A stretch of 64,000 bases of DNA from Streptomyces sp. NRRL F-5122 (GTDB lineage Bacteria > Actinomycetota > Actinomycetes > Streptomycetales > Streptomycetaceae), in contig NZ_LMWH01000128.1 in NCBI RefSeq assembly GCF_001507435.1, positions 1-64,000 of the forward strand, given 5' to 3'. This document shows positions 1-7,788 of this stretch, piece after piece (position 1 is the first letter of the stretch; every line of letters starts with the position of its first letter). Below the pieces are notes generated by a model that saw only the letters and a list, made by a program, of their open reading frames with translations, did not search any database and was not told the origin of the DNA. Made by a program: the position numbers and the translations under genes.

Positions 1-62
<62 letters not shown>

Positions 63-81
63 GGCCCCCACAAGAAGCGCC

Positions 82-306
82 CTACCACCAGGCCGAGTCC
101 AGCCGCCCCTCGATCGCCCTGATGTTGTCCCGGGCGCAGTTGTCGCAGAAGTACTGACGGACGCCGTTCTCCACGGAGCAGGTCCAGGTGAGCCGGGGGC
201 CGTCGGCCCGGGTGCCGCATCGGGCACACACGGGGTACTGCGTCCGTGCGGTGTCCGGCCGCCGTGCGGAGCCGCTGTTGTCACTGTCCCCGGGAAGACT
301 CGTCAC
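82..306 (-). CDS. Small CxxC zinc-ribbon-like protein (74 aa)
   Basis: A small acidic-to-neutral protein with two CxxC pairs (CARC near residue 24 and CDNC near residue 48), a spacing that suggests a single treble-clef or zinc-ribbon fold. The C-terminus ends in Trp-Trp. I chose the GTG at 306; an in-frame upstream extension reaches 660 but has the Arg/Pro/Ser-rich composition of a non-coding frame. A terminator hairpin at 355-386 separates it from the wblC transcription unit. I recognise it only as a Streptomyces-type conserved small protein. Function is unknown; nucleic-acid or protein binding through zinc is inference. Confidence 0.6.
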   Translation of the reverse strand: MTSLPGDSDNSGSARRPDTARTQYPVCARCGTRADGPRLTWTCSVENGVRQYFCDNCARDNIRAIEGRLDSAWW

Positions 307-354
307 CCTTGTGACGATATCGCCGCCGGGCTCCTTCGGCGCAGACAACGCACC

Positions 355-386
355 GCGGGGGCCGGTCCCTTCGGACCGGCCCCCGC
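355..386 (-). terminator. Terminator downstream of the wblC unit
   Basis: A perfect 14-bp stem (GCGGGGGCCGGTCC and its complement) with a 4-base loop lies just past the gene ending at 449. It probably ends the minus-strand wblC operon. There is no clear U tract, which is common for GC-rich Streptomyces terminators. Confidence 0.7.
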
Positions 387-448
387 GAGACTTTCCGGGT
401 GCCGACGGTGAGCGTCGGTCTACCGCATGCCGACGGAGAACGTCGGAG

Positions 449-775
449 CTAGTGCATGACGGCCATGGCGAGCGCACGGCGGGCGCGCATGGAGGCGCGC
501 TCGGCCCGGCGCTGCATCCGGCGGGCCATCGCCAGGCGCACGGCCTGGCGTTCCCGCTCGGCCTCATGCAGTCGCTCGTGCATATGCGCACGAGCCAGGG
601 CTTCTGGAATGAGTTGCATCTCTCGGGTCCTGTTCTGGCGCGAGGCGTTGTCCGCACCACTGGTGGTGAAGTCTGGAATCGCGGAGCCGGTGGGCTCGCT
701 GACGGACTGCTTCATCGGGGCCTGCTTCTTGGGGTCGTGCGTGAGGGGGCGATCGATCGTTCCGGTGGTGTTCAT
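449..775 (-). CDS. Small basic helical protein coupled to wblC (108 aa)
   Basis: A 108-residue protein with a disordered N-terminal half and a very basic C-terminal helix rich in Arg, Ala, Met and Glu (for example RRMQRRAERASMRARR). It contains no cysteine and no membrane segment. Its ATG overlaps the wblC stop codon in an ATGA arrangement (772-775), so translation is probably coupled to wblC and it should be co-induced by ribosome-targeting antibiotics. I know of no assigned function. The basic helix would suit RNA, ribosome or membrane binding, but that is inference. Its coding status is supported by the overlap and by codon bias. Confidence 0.75.
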   Translation of the reverse strand: MNTTGTIDRPLTHDPKKQAPMKQSVSEPTGSAIPDFTTSGADNASRQNRTREMQLIPEALARAHMHERLHEAERERQAVRLAMARRMQRRAERASMRARRALAMAVMH

Positions 776-1140
776 GCCGTGACCGGGTTCTTCCGCGGGC
801 GGCCACGCGGCCGCTTCCGGGCGACGACGACACCCTGGACGAACAGTTCGCCGCCCCAGACGCCCCAGGGCTCACGCCGCTCCTTTGCGCCGGCGAGGCA
901 GGCCTCGATCAGCGGGCAGGTGCGGCAGAGGGACTTGGCGTACTCGACGTCGGCCGGCGACTCGGCGAAGAAGACCTCCGGGTCGTAGGAGCGGCAGGGG
1001 ACGGGTACGCCGAGGTTCTCGATGGCGTCGTCGAGCGCGGTGAGCGCAGTGAGCGGGGTCAAGGTGGAGTCCTCCGTGAGGCCGGGCGGGGGGATCGTTT
1101 CCGAAGGCGGTACGGACGGGGCGTGCGCTTCGAGTTGCAC
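772..1140 (-). CDS. wblC: WblC/WhiB7 antibiotic-responsive transcription factor
   Basis: A WhiB-like iron-sulfur transcription factor of 122 aa. Visible features are the four cluster-binding cysteines (Cys49, Cys72, Cys75, Cys81), the WhiB turn GVWGGE at 93-98, and a C-terminal AT-hook RGRPRK at 112-117, which marks the WhiB7/WblC subfamily. In that subfamily the protein binds the principal sigma factor and an AT-rich element upstream of -35 to activate resistance genes after translation inhibition. The GTG at 1140 was chosen because GAGG lies about 9 bases upstream. Upstream are a long leader with a translated upstream ORF, an intrinsic terminator and a matching autoregulated promoter. It neighbours a UvrD2-like helicase, as in mycobacteria. 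Confidence 0.95.
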   Translation of the reverse strand: MQLEAHAPSVPPSETIPPPGLTEDSTLTPLTALTALDDAIENLGVPVPCRSYDPEVFFAESPADVEYAKSLCRTCPLIEACLAGAKERREPWGVWGGELFVQGVVVARKRPRGRPRKNPVTA

Positions 1141-1165
1141 GGCTGGTTTTCCTCGTCTGGTCGTT

Positions 1166-1183
1166 CCGGCCCTGTTGGGCCGG
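1166..1183 (-). promoter_or_regulatory. Leader hairpin in front of wblC
   Basis: A 7-bp inverted repeat (CCGGCCC, loop of 4, GGGCCGG) lies in the leader between the terminator and the wblC ribosome-binding site. It could alter access to the wblC start or stabilise the 5' end; this is inference from position. Confidence 0.4.
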
Positions 1184-1257
1184 GTGTCGGCTTGGTACCG
1201 GGTTCTTTCTTGTCCCGAGGCCCCTTCGCTCTGCCGTCCCCGTTCGGGGAAAACAGA

Positions 1258-1292
1258 AGGGCCGCGGATCCCGGGTGGGGTTCCGCGGCCCT
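1258..1292 (-). terminator. Intrinsic attenuator upstream of wblC
   Basis: On the minus strand an 11-bp GC-rich stem (AGGGCCGCGGA and complement, 13-base loop) is followed by TCTGTTTTCC. This is a textbook intrinsic terminator placed between the upstream ORF and wblC. A second hairpin (1303-1321) overlaps the upstream ORF stop codon at 1316-1318. The layout is that of ribosome-controlled attenuation, as reported for whiB7/wblC leaders. Confidence 0.85.
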
Positions 1293-1302
1293 GAAGGCGC
1301 CG

Positions 1303-1321
1303 GCCTGATCGGCGATCAGGC
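1303..1321 (-). promoter_or_regulatory. Hairpin containing the upstream-ORF stop codon
   Basis: GCCTGATC and GATCAGGC form a perfect 8-bp stem with a 3-base loop. The TGA of the upstream ORF sits in the arm that is transcribed first, so a terminating ribosome would melt it. It starts about 10 bases before the attenuator stem and is a good candidate for coupling translation of the ORF to terminator formation. Confidence 0.55.
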
Positions 1322-1633
1322 TGGATCACTCCAGGGTTCTGGCCCACGGAAGGCCCACATCAGGTGGTGCTGCGTCTGCTTCCGGAATCCGGCACCGGCC
1401 GCCGCGAAGGCATAGGCCTGTGCCTGTGCCGCTACTGCTTCCAGTGCCTTGGTCGGTCGCTCATTGCGCTCTCGCACGGGCAGGCCCGCGAGAGACGGGG
1501 AGGACGCCGGACGCACGGCACGAATGCCGGACAGACCGGTGCCCAGGTCGAAGGCGCCGAGCATGCACGTGGAGACGACCGAGGGATCGGTCACTTTGGC
1601 AGTGCTGACAGAACTGGTCTGAATGCTGATCAC
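1316..1633 (-). CDS. Upstream regulatory ORF of wblC (105 aa)
   Basis: A 105-codon ORF inside the wblC leader. It starts with GTG at 1633 behind a strong GGAGG eight bases upstream, so it is very likely translated. The product has no recognised domain; the C-terminal half is Ala/Gln-rich and ends in an aromatic/Pro segment (WAFRGPEPWSDPA). The stop codon lies inside a small hairpin about two dozen bases before the attenuator stem. Known WhiB7/WblC leaders carry an upstream ORF whose stalled translation allows read-through into the regulator gene. I therefore read this as a sensor ORF; whether the peptide itself has a function is unknown. Confidence 0.75.
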   Translation of the reverse strand: MISIQTSSVSTAKVTDPSVVSTCMLGAFDLGTGLSGIRAVRPASSPSLAGLPVRERNERPTKALEAVAAQAQAYAFAAAGAGFRKQTQHHLMWAFRGPEPWSDPA

Positions 1634-1749
1634 TTCAATCGCCTCCTCTCGGCGCCTCGGGGGGCCGGCGTCTGCCGGTCCGACGGATAGGTAGGTAAGT
1701 ACAACACGGAATCAGGGCCTCCGAGAAGGCCGCCGCTCCCGTGGTTTAG

Positions 1750-1789
1750 AACCTATGGGGATTGCTGGGGCATGCGCAAACTATTTTTT
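1750..1789 (-). promoter_or_regulatory. WblC-type autoregulated promoter
   Basis: Reading the minus strand, an A/T run (1782-1789, AAAAAATA) is followed closely by a -35-like TTGCGC (1774-1779), an 18-base spacer and a -10-like TAGGTT (1750-1755). An AT-rich box just upstream of -35 is the known signature of WhiB7/WblC-activated promoters, bound by the AT-hook. It lies 14 bases beyond the uvrD2 stop codon and would give a leader of about 600 bases. Confidence 0.75.
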
Positions 1790-1802
1790 CGACGAGTTCG
1801 TC

Positions 1803-4001
1803 TCAGCCGTCGTTGTCCTCTTCCGCGAGGTCGCGGCCCGCGCAGAGAGCCAGGACATCTGCCCCATAGCGGTTGAGCTTGCGGGCTCCGACCCCTGGGA
1901 CGCGCGCCAGTTCACCCGGGTCGCCGGGGACGGTTTCGGCGATGGCGACGAGGGTCCGGTCGGTGAAGACGCAGAACGCGGGCTGACCGCTGCGCTGTGC
2001 CTGTACCGCCCGCCATGTGCGCAGCCGCTCGTAGAGACCCTCGTCCATGTCGGAGGGGCAGTCGTCGCACCGCATCAGTTTCATCTCGCCGGCGTCGGAC
2101 AGGGTGCGTCCGCAGACCCGGCAGCGGGCCGGGGTCCGGTTGGTGCGGCGCGGGGCGGGGGTGGAGCCGGCGGTACTGAAGCCGCGTTCGACGCCTCCGA
2201 GGCCGCCGGTGGCCGCGCGTCCGGCGGTGCCGGAGGAGCCGGGGCGCAGTCCGTCGAGGAAGCGGCTGGGCCGTCGGTTGGGCCGGCCGCCGGGTGACCG
2301 GGACAGGGCCCAGGAGAGGTGGAGGTGTTCTCTGGCGCGGGTGACGCCGACGTAGAGGAGGCGGCGTTCCTCTTCGACCTGTTCGTCCGTACGGGCGTAG
2401 GTGATCGGCATCATGCCTTCGGCGACGCCGACGACAAAGACGGCGTCCCATTCCAGGCCCTTGGCCGAGTGCAGGGAAGCGAGGGTGACGCCCTGCACGG
2501 TCGGGGCGTGCTGGGCACCTGCCCGCTCGTCCAGTTCCGCCACGAGGTCGGCGAGGGTGGCGCCCGCTTTGGCGGCGGCGAAGTCCTGGGCGAGGTTCAC
2601 GAGTGCGGCCAGGGATTCCCATCGTTCCCTGACGGCTCCCGAACCCGCGGGGGGTGTGGATGTCCAGCCTTCCCCGGAGAGGACGGCGCGCACTTGGGAG
2701 GGGAGGTCCACGGCGTCGTCGAGGAGGGTGTCGTTGGTGCCGAAGCGGGCGGCGCCGCGCAGGGCGATGCCCGCTTTGCGCACCTCTGGGCGGTCGAAGA
2801 ACCGTTCGGCGCCGCGGAGCTGGTAGGGGATTCCGGCGTCCGCGAGGGCCTGTTCGTAGGTCTCGGACTGGGAATTGGTGCGGAAGAGGATCGCGATCTC
2901 CGCCGGTGGTACGCCGGTGGCGAGCAGGTCGCGGATGCGGCGGGCGGCGCCTTCGGCTTCGGCGGGCTCGTCGGCGTATTCGGTGTAGACGGGGTCGGGG
3001 CCTGCGGCGCGCTGGGAGATCAGTTCGAGTCGGTGGTCGGCCGCGCGGCCTCGGGCCTGGGCGAGGAGGCCGTTGGCGAGGTGGACGACCTGGGGTGAGG
3101 AGCGGTAGTCGCGGACGAGCTTGACGACGGTGGCTCCGGGGTGGCGGATGCGGAAGTCGAGGAGGTGGTCGGGGGTGGCTCCGGTGAAGGAGTAGATGGT
3201 CTGGCTGGCGTCGCCGACGACGCACAGGCTGTCGCGGTCGCCGAGCCAGAGTTCCAGCAGGCGCTGCTGGAGCGGGCTGACGTCCTGGTATTCGTCGACG
3301 ACGAAGTGCTGGTACTGGGCGCGGACCTCGTCGGCGATGTCGTGCCGGTCCTGGAGGATGCCGACGGTGAGCAGGAGGACGTCCTCGAAGTCGATGACGG
3401 CGCGGTCGCGCTTGAGGTCTTCGTATGCGGCGTAGAGCTGGGCGATCTCGGCGGGGTCGCGGGGGGCTTCGCGGCCCGTCTTGGCGGCAGCGGCGGCGTA
3501 GTCGGCGGGGACGGTCTGGGTGACCTTGGCCCATTCGATTTCGGCGGCCGCGTCACGCAGTTCGTTGCGGTCGAGGCGGATGCGGCAGGCGGCGGCCGCG
3601 TCGGCGACGATCTGGATCTTGCGGTCGACGATCTTGGGGATGCCTCCGCCTACGGCTTTCGGCCAGAAGTACTGGAGCTGGCGCAGGGCGGCGGAGTGGA
3701 AGGTGCGGGCCTGGACGCCGGTGGCGCCGAGCTGGCGCAGGCGGCCGCGCATCTCGCCCGCGGCGCGGTTGGTGAAGGTGACGGCGAGCACGCTGGAGGG
3801 CTGGAGCATGCCGGAGCGGACTCCGTAGGCGATGCGGTGGGTGATGGCGCGGGTCTTGCCGGTGCCTGCGCCTGCCAGTACGCACACCGGGCCGCGCAGG
3901 GCGGTCGCCACTTCGCGCTGCTCGGGGTCGAGCCCGTCGAGCACCGCGTCGGCCGAGTCCGGAACCTGCGGGAAGAGGGTGGAGTGCGTTGCTGCTGTCA
4001 C
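1803..4001 (-). CDS. uvrD2: UvrD2-like ATP-dependent DNA helicase with HRDC domain
   Basis: A superfamily 1A 3'-to-5' helicase of 732 aa. Walker A (GAGTGKT) is at residues 44-50 and Walker B appears as VVDEYQD near residue 250. The remaining UvrD motifs follow. A four-Cys zinc motif (CRVC ... CDDC) and an HRDC domain with PGVGARKL complete the C-terminus. That architecture is UvrD2 rather than UvrD1 or PcrA. The GTG at 4001 gives the expected N-terminus just before the Q-motif; no strong ribosome-binding site is visible. A DnaA-type box lies 40 bases upstream. It is divergent from the mycoredoxin gene and upstream of wblC, the same neighbourhood as in mycobacteria. Confidence 0.9.
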   Translation of the reverse strand: MTAATHSTLFPQVPDSADAVLDGLDPEQREVATALRGPVCVLAGAGTGKTRAITHRIAYGVRSGMLQPSSVLAVTFTNRAAGEMRGRLRQLGATGVQARTFHSAALRQLQYFWPKAVGGGIPKIVDRKIQIVADAAAACRIRLDRNELRDAAAEIEWAKVTQTVPADYAAAAAKTGREAPRDPAEIAQLYAAYEDLKRDRAVIDFEDVLLLTVGILQDRHDIADEVRAQYQHFVVDEYQDVSPLQQRLLELWLGDRDSLCVVGDASQTIYSFTGATPDHLLDFRIRHPGATVVKLVRDYRSSPQVVHLANGLLAQARGRAADHRLELISQRAAGPDPVYTEYADEPAEAEGAARRIRDLLATGVPPAEIAILFRTNSQSETYEQALADAGIPYQLRGAERFFDRPEVRKAGIALRGAARFGTNDTLLDDAVDLPSQVRAVLSGEGWTSTPPAGSGAVRERWESLAALVNLAQDFAAAKAGATLADLVAELDERAGAQHAPTVQGVTLASLHSAKGLEWDAVFVVGVAEGMMPITYARTDEQVEEERRLLYVGVTRAREHLHLSWALSRSPGGRPNRRPSRFLDGLRPGSSGTAGRAATGGLGGVERGFSTAGSTPAPRRTNRTPARCRVCGRTLSDAGEMKLMRCDDCPSDMDEGLYERLRTWRAVQAQRSGQPAFCVFTDRTLVAIAETVPGDPGELARVPGVGARKLNRYGADVLALCAGRDLAEEDNDG

Positions 4002-4356
4002 CCCGCCATGCTGCCAGGTCGGCGGAGACGGGTGCGGCGGTTGTCCACAGGCAGGCACATTCAGTCGTATTAGTGCGGCAGCAGAGCCGGTCGTCGATGT
4101 GACGGGCGGGGCCGTTCGCCGCAGCTGACGCAGGCGCTCGCTGGGGCAGTCGCGGTCGCTCACCGCAGCGCACACCGCCGCTCGCTCACCTGGTGTCAAC
4201 GCTCCTCACCATGGTGGGTGTCATCGCTCGCCGCGGCCGCTCTTCGTCACCGTGGGGACGGGGGTGTGCGCGCCGGGTGGCGGGAATGGTGGAAGGTTCA
4301 CATACGTTGCCTTCACTGCGACCATGCACACCGAGCCGTAGAGGAGCGCGACAGAC
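4002..4356. other. Divergent uvrD2/mycoredoxin intergenic region
   Basis: A 355-base region between divergent genes. It contains a perfect actinobacterial DnaA box (4041-4049) and, before the mycoredoxin gene, TTCACA then GACCAT 17 bases apart as a weak promoter candidate. ORFs crossing the region have non-coding composition. I see no further gene. Confidence 0.5.
4041..4049 (+). promoter_or_regulatory. DnaA box TTGTCCACA
   Basis: An exact match to the Streptomyces DnaA box consensus, 40 bases upstream of the uvrD2 start. It may be a chance match or a site for DnaA-mediated control. The following bases (GGCAGGC) resemble those after a second DnaA box at 20452. Confidence 0.45.
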
Positions 4357-4599
4357 ATGCCGGGCACTGTGACGATGTACAGCACTTCGTGGTGTGGCTA
4401 CTGCCGTCGGCTGAAGAGCCAGATGGACCGTGAGGGCATCACGTACAACGAGATCAACATCGAGCAGGACCCGGAGTCCGCGGCGTTCGTGGAGAAGGCG
4501 AACGGCGGAAACCAGACGGTCCCGACCGTGCTGTTCGCGGATGGTTCGACCCTCACGAACCCGTCGCTCGCGCAGGTCAAGCAGAAGATCGGCGCTTGA
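4357..4599 (+). CDS. mrx1: Mycoredoxin (glutaredoxin-like, CGYC)
   Basis: An 80-aa thioredoxin-fold protein with the CGYC active site (residues 13-16) near the N-terminus and the cis-proline motif TVPTV at about 54-58. Mycoredoxins reduce protein-mycothiol mixed disulfides in actinomycetes, which lack glutathione. The ATG at 4357 has GAGGAG about 12 bases upstream. The gene lies divergent to uvrD2 and close to wblC, exactly as mrx1 (Rv3198A) does in Mycobacterium. WblC regulons are linked to mycothiol redox state, so the proximity is meaningful, though co-regulation here is inference. Confidence 0.9.
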   Translation: MPGTVTMYSTSWCGYCRRLKSQMDREGITYNEINIEQDPESAAFVEKANGGNQTVPTVLFADGSTLTNPSLAQVKQKIGA

Positions 4600-4624
4600 C
4601 CGCTTCGCGGTTGCGGCTTGGCAG

Positions 4625-4657
4625 GAGGCGGTCCCCGGGATCCTCAGGGGCCGCCTC
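4625..4657. terminator. Bidirectional terminator between convergent genes
   Basis: GAGGCGG pairs with CCGCCTC and the adjacent CCCC with GGGG, separated by one unpaired T, forming an 11-bp stem. It lies between the ends of the mycoredoxin gene and the methyltransferase gene. Confidence 0.6.
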
Positions 4658-5252
4658 TTCGCGGTTTGTCCCACACCAGCGTGTAGCGCCGCAGGAGCCG
4701 GCGGCGGAAGCTGCATCCCGGCAGCAGGTGGGACGCGGCCTCGCGGATCTGGGTCCAGTGCATGTTCGGGTCCTCGAGGGGCATTGCGGCCGGGCCGCGC
4801 TTCCCCCCTTTGAGCAGTGCGCGGAGCCTGCTCGCGGGCACACCGCACCCGCTGATCACCCAGTCCGTGAACGTCCGGTCGTACGCCAGGCCGACGATCA
4901 TCAGTCGTCCGCCGGGGGTCAGCAGCCCGAGGGCCGCCACGGCGTCCTCGAAGACGGTGTGGTGGACGACGGCGATCGCGCTGACGAAGTCGTACGCGCC
5001 CGCCGGCAGTGCGGCCGTGTCGAGGTAGTCCCCCTCCACGAAGGTGACGTTCGGGGGCGTCTTCTGCCGGGCGAGTCGGATCATGTCGAGCGAGCGGTCC
5101 ACACCCGTCACGGATCCGGCCCGGTCCGCGAGCTTGCGGGCGAGCAGCCCGTCTCCGCAGCCGACGTCCAGTGCCGCCCGGCAGCCCTGCGGCAGGGCGG
5201 TGAGCACGGCGCGGTGGTAGTGGACGTCGTGGTTCCAGTACGGGTCGCTCAC
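4644..5252 (-). CDS. Class I SAM-dependent methyltransferase
   Basis: A 202-aa Rossmann-fold methyltransferase. Motif I is LDVGCGDG (residues 28-35), followed by an acidic turn TGVDRS, an EGDYLD segment for adenine binding and a post-III motif LTPGGRLMIVG. The substrate is not evident; the family includes small-molecule and ubiquinone-type methylases. It starts with GTG at 5252, 16 bases after the nudC stop codon on the same strand, so the two are probably co-transcribed. A terminator overlaps its 3' end. Function beyond methyl transfer is unassigned. Confidence 0.75.
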   Translation of the reverse strand: MSDPYWNHDVHYHRAVLTALPQGCRAALDVGCGDGLLARKLADRAGSVTGVDRSLDMIRLARQKTPPNVTFVEGDYLDTAALPAGAYDFVSAIAVVHHTVFEDAVAALGLLTPGGRLMIVGLAYDRTFTDWVISGCGVPASRLRALLKGGKRGPAAMPLEDPNMHWTQIREAASHLLPGCSFRRRLLRRYTLVWDKPRRGGP

Positions 5253-5268
5253 GGTGTACGCCCCGAGG

Positions 5269-6210
5269 TCAGACGCTCCTGGTCGGCAGGGGCTTGCCGT
5301 ACCACAGTTCGATCAGGCGTGCGGCGATGGAGATGCCGTACGGGGGCAGGACCTCGCCGGACTCGAAGGCGGCGCGCAGTTCCTCGCGGGAGAACCAGCG
5401 CGCCTCGTGGATCTCGTCGCCGTCGACCTCGATGTCGGTGGAGGTGGCGCGGGCGAGGAAGCCGAGCATCAGGCTGGACGGGAAGGGCCAGGGCTGGCTG
5501 GCGACGTACTCGACCTGGCCGATGGAGACGGCCGCTTCCTCGAAGACCTCGCGGCGCACGGACTGCTCGATGGACTCGCCGGGCTCCACGAAGCCAGCCA
5601 GGGTGGAGAAGCGGCCCTCGGGCCAGTGGACCTGGCGGCCGAGCAGGATCCGGTCCTCGTCGTCGATGACGGCCATGATCACTGCGGGGTCGGTGCGGGG
5701 GTAGTGCTCGGCGCCGCAGGCCGGGCAGCGGCGGATGTGACCGGCGGCCGCGATGACGGTGCGTTCGCCGCAGCGCGAGCAGAAGCGGTGCATGCGCTGC
5801 CAGTTCTCCAGGGCGACGGCGTGCACCATCAGGCCGGCGTCGCGCGGGGACAGCAGCAGGCCGGCTTCGCGCAGGCCCGCGGGGCGCGCGGACTGGTCCA
5901 TACGGCCGGGCAGGGCGTCCTTCTGGAGCGCGAAGTAGCTGACGCCGTCCTCGTCGGTGCCCAGGAAGTAGCGGTGGGCCTCGGTGAGGGGGGCCTCGAA
6001 GGAGGGGGTCATGACGAGTTCGGTCCGGCCGTCGGACGTCTCGTCGATGAGGACCTGGCCGCCGGAGACGACGAAGCAGCGCGTCGTGGGGTGGCTCCAC
6101 GCCGCGGCGAGCCACGCCTCGTCGAGCCGGTGGTGGGCGGCGCGGTCGATGCCGCTCGGTGCGGTGAGCGAAATGGGTCGGTCGGCGGTGTGGTCGGTCC
6201 AGATGGTCAC
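5269..6210 (-). CDS. nudC: NudC-type NAD(H) pyrophosphatase
   Basis: A 313-aa Nudix hydrolase. It has a zinc ribbon (CSRCG ... CPACG), the Nudix box GFVEPGESIEQSVRREVFEE with all catalytic glutamates, and the NudC signature SQPWPFPSS that follows it. NudC enzymes cleave NADH to NMNH and AMP and can remove NAD caps from RNA. The GTG at 6210 was preferred to upstream in-frame codons because the extension is Arg/Pro-rich and non-coding in character. A similar gene (Rv3199c) sits beside mrx1 and uvrD2 in mycobacteria, supporting the call. Confidence 0.9.
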   Translation of the reverse strand: MTIWTDHTADRPISLTAPSGIDRAAHHRLDEAWLAAAWSHPTTRCFVVSGGQVLIDETSDGRTELVMTPSFEAPLTEAHRYFLGTDEDGVSYFALQKDALPGRMDQSARPAGLREAGLLLSPRDAGLMVHAVALENWQRMHRFCSRCGERTVIAAAGHIRRCPACGAEHYPRTDPAVIMAVIDDEDRILLGRQVHWPEGRFSTLAGFVEPGESIEQSVRREVFEEAAVSIGQVEYVASQPWPFPSSLMLGFLARATSTDIEVDGDEIHEARWFSREELRAAFESGEVLPPYGISIAARLIELWYGKPLPTRSV

Positions 6211-6374
6211 GGGTACTTCCAACTCCCCCGGTGCAGCGGTGGTTTCGGCAGGCGGTTCAGCGGGACGTACGGCTGGAGGGGACCGGGTTCGGTGGACCTT
6301 GTGCCTGCGGGGCGGCCCTTCCAGTGTGCCGCGCCCCGCGGGACGGTCGGCCGACCGTCCGGCCCGCGAGATCG

Positions 6375-7778
6375 TCAGTCCGCACGGTGCCGCCTCTCGC
6401 CGAGCTCGCCCCACAGATATGCGGAGGTTTCCGCACCTTTGAGGAGCAGATCGAGTTCGACCTTCTCGTTCGGCGCGTGCCAGCCGTCGGAGGGGACGGA
6501 GATGCCGAGGAACAGCACGGGCGCGCCGAGCACCTCCTGAAGGTCGGCGGCCGGTCCGGAGCCGCCCTCGCGGGTGAAGCGGACGGGCTGCTGGAAGGCG
6601 CGCCGCATGGCCCGTACGACGGACTGCAGGGCGGGGTCGTCCAGGGGCGTCAGGCAGGGGCGGGTGGCGGCGCCGAAGGTGATCTCGTACCGGATCCCGG
6701 CGGGCACCCGGTCGGCGGCCCAGGCCCGGACGGCCTTCTCGATGTGGTCGGGGTCCTGTCCCGCGACGAGGCGGAAGGAGAGCTTGACCATCGCCGAGGA
6801 CGGGATGATCGTCTTGCTGCCGGGGCCCTGGTAGCCGCCGCCGATGCCGTTGACCTCGGCGGTGGGGCGGGCCCAGATGCGCTCCAGGGTGGTGTGCCCG
6901 GCCTCACCGTGGATCGCGGTCGACTTCGCGGTCCGCAGCCACTGGTCCTCGTCGAAGGGGAGCTCGGCGAAGAGTTCGCGTTCGCGGTCGGTGAGCTCGG
7001 TGACGCCGTCGTAGAAGCCGGGTATCGCCACGCGCGCGTGCTCGTCGTGCAGGGCGGCGACCAGCCGGGCGACCTCGGTGGCCGGGTTGGGCACCGCACC
7101 GCCGAAGGAGCCGGAGTGGATGTCCTGCTCGGGCCCGTGCAGGGTGATCTCGCATTCGGCCAGGCCCCGCATGCCCGTGCACACGGTGGGGGTGTCGGCG
7201 GACCACATGCCGGTGTCGGAGACGATCACGGCGTCGGCCGTGAGCCGGTCCGCGTGCTGCTCGACGAGGGCACGGAAGTTCGGCGAGCCGGACTCCTCCT
7301 CGCCCTCGATCAGCAGCTTCAGGTGGACCGCCGGGGAGGTCCGGCCGGTGGCGGCGAGGTGGGCGCGGACGCCGAGTGTGTGGAAGAACACCTGCCCCTT
7401 GTCGTCGGCCGCCCCGCGCGCGTGGAGGCGGCCCTCGCGGATCTCCGGCTCGAAGGGGTCGCCGGTCCAGCCGTCCTCGCGGGCGGCGGGCTGAACGTCG
7501 TGGTGCCCGTACACGAGGACGGTGGGCGCCTGGGGGTCGTCGGCGGGCCAGTCGGCGAAGACGGCGGGAGCACCTGCGGTCGGCCACACCTCGGCGGTGG
7601 GGAATCCGGTCTCCAGGAGCTTGGCGGCGAGCCACTCGGCGCTGCGGCGCACGTCCGCCGCGTGCTCGGGCTGGGCGGACACCGACGGGATGCGCAGCCA
7701 CTCCACGAGGTCGTCGAGGAAGGCGGCACGGTGGTCGTCGATGTACGTGCGGACGGCACTGTCCGGGGTCTCGCTCAT
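6375..7778 (-). CDS. M20-family metallodipeptidase
   Basis: A 467-aa zinc peptidase of the M20 family. Visible metal and catalytic motifs are YGHHDVQ (first His/Asp ligand), GAADDKGQ (bridging Asp), EGEEESGS (general base Glu and ligand) and SDTG. The C-terminal third has the conserved GGSGP and the terminal His (GWHAPNEK). Members cleave dipeptides or N-acyl amino acids in the cytoplasm. The ATG at 7778 lies just 11 bases after the adnB stop, so it could be read from the adnAB transcript. No signal peptide is visible. The substrate is not predictable. Confidence 0.85.
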   Translation of the reverse strand: MSETPDSAVRTYIDDHRAAFLDDLVEWLRIPSVSAQPEHAADVRRSAEWLAAKLLETGFPTAEVWPTAGAPAVFADWPADDPQAPTVLVYGHHDVQPAAREDGWTGDPFEPEIREGRLHARGAADDKGQVFFHTLGVRAHLAATGRTSPAVHLKLLIEGEEESGSPNFRALVEQHADRLTADAVIVSDTGMWSADTPTVCTGMRGLAECEITLHGPEQDIHSGSFGGAVPNPATEVARLVAALHDEHARVAIPGFYDGVTELTDRERELFAELPFDEDQWLRTAKSTAIHGEAGHTTLERIWARPTAEVNGIGGGYQGPGSKTIIPSSAMVKLSFRLVAGQDPDHIEKAVRAWAADRVPAGIRYEITFGAATRPCLTPLDDPALQSVVRAMRRAFQQPVRFTREGGSGPAADLQEVLGAPVLFLGISVPSDGWHAPNEKVELDLLLKGAETSAYLWGELGERRHRAD

Positions 7779-7788
7779 GGTCACGAGC

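Noticed and set aside
4041..4049. Chromosomal replication origin
   Set aside because: A single DnaA box without clustering and without dnaA or dnaN nearby is not an origin.
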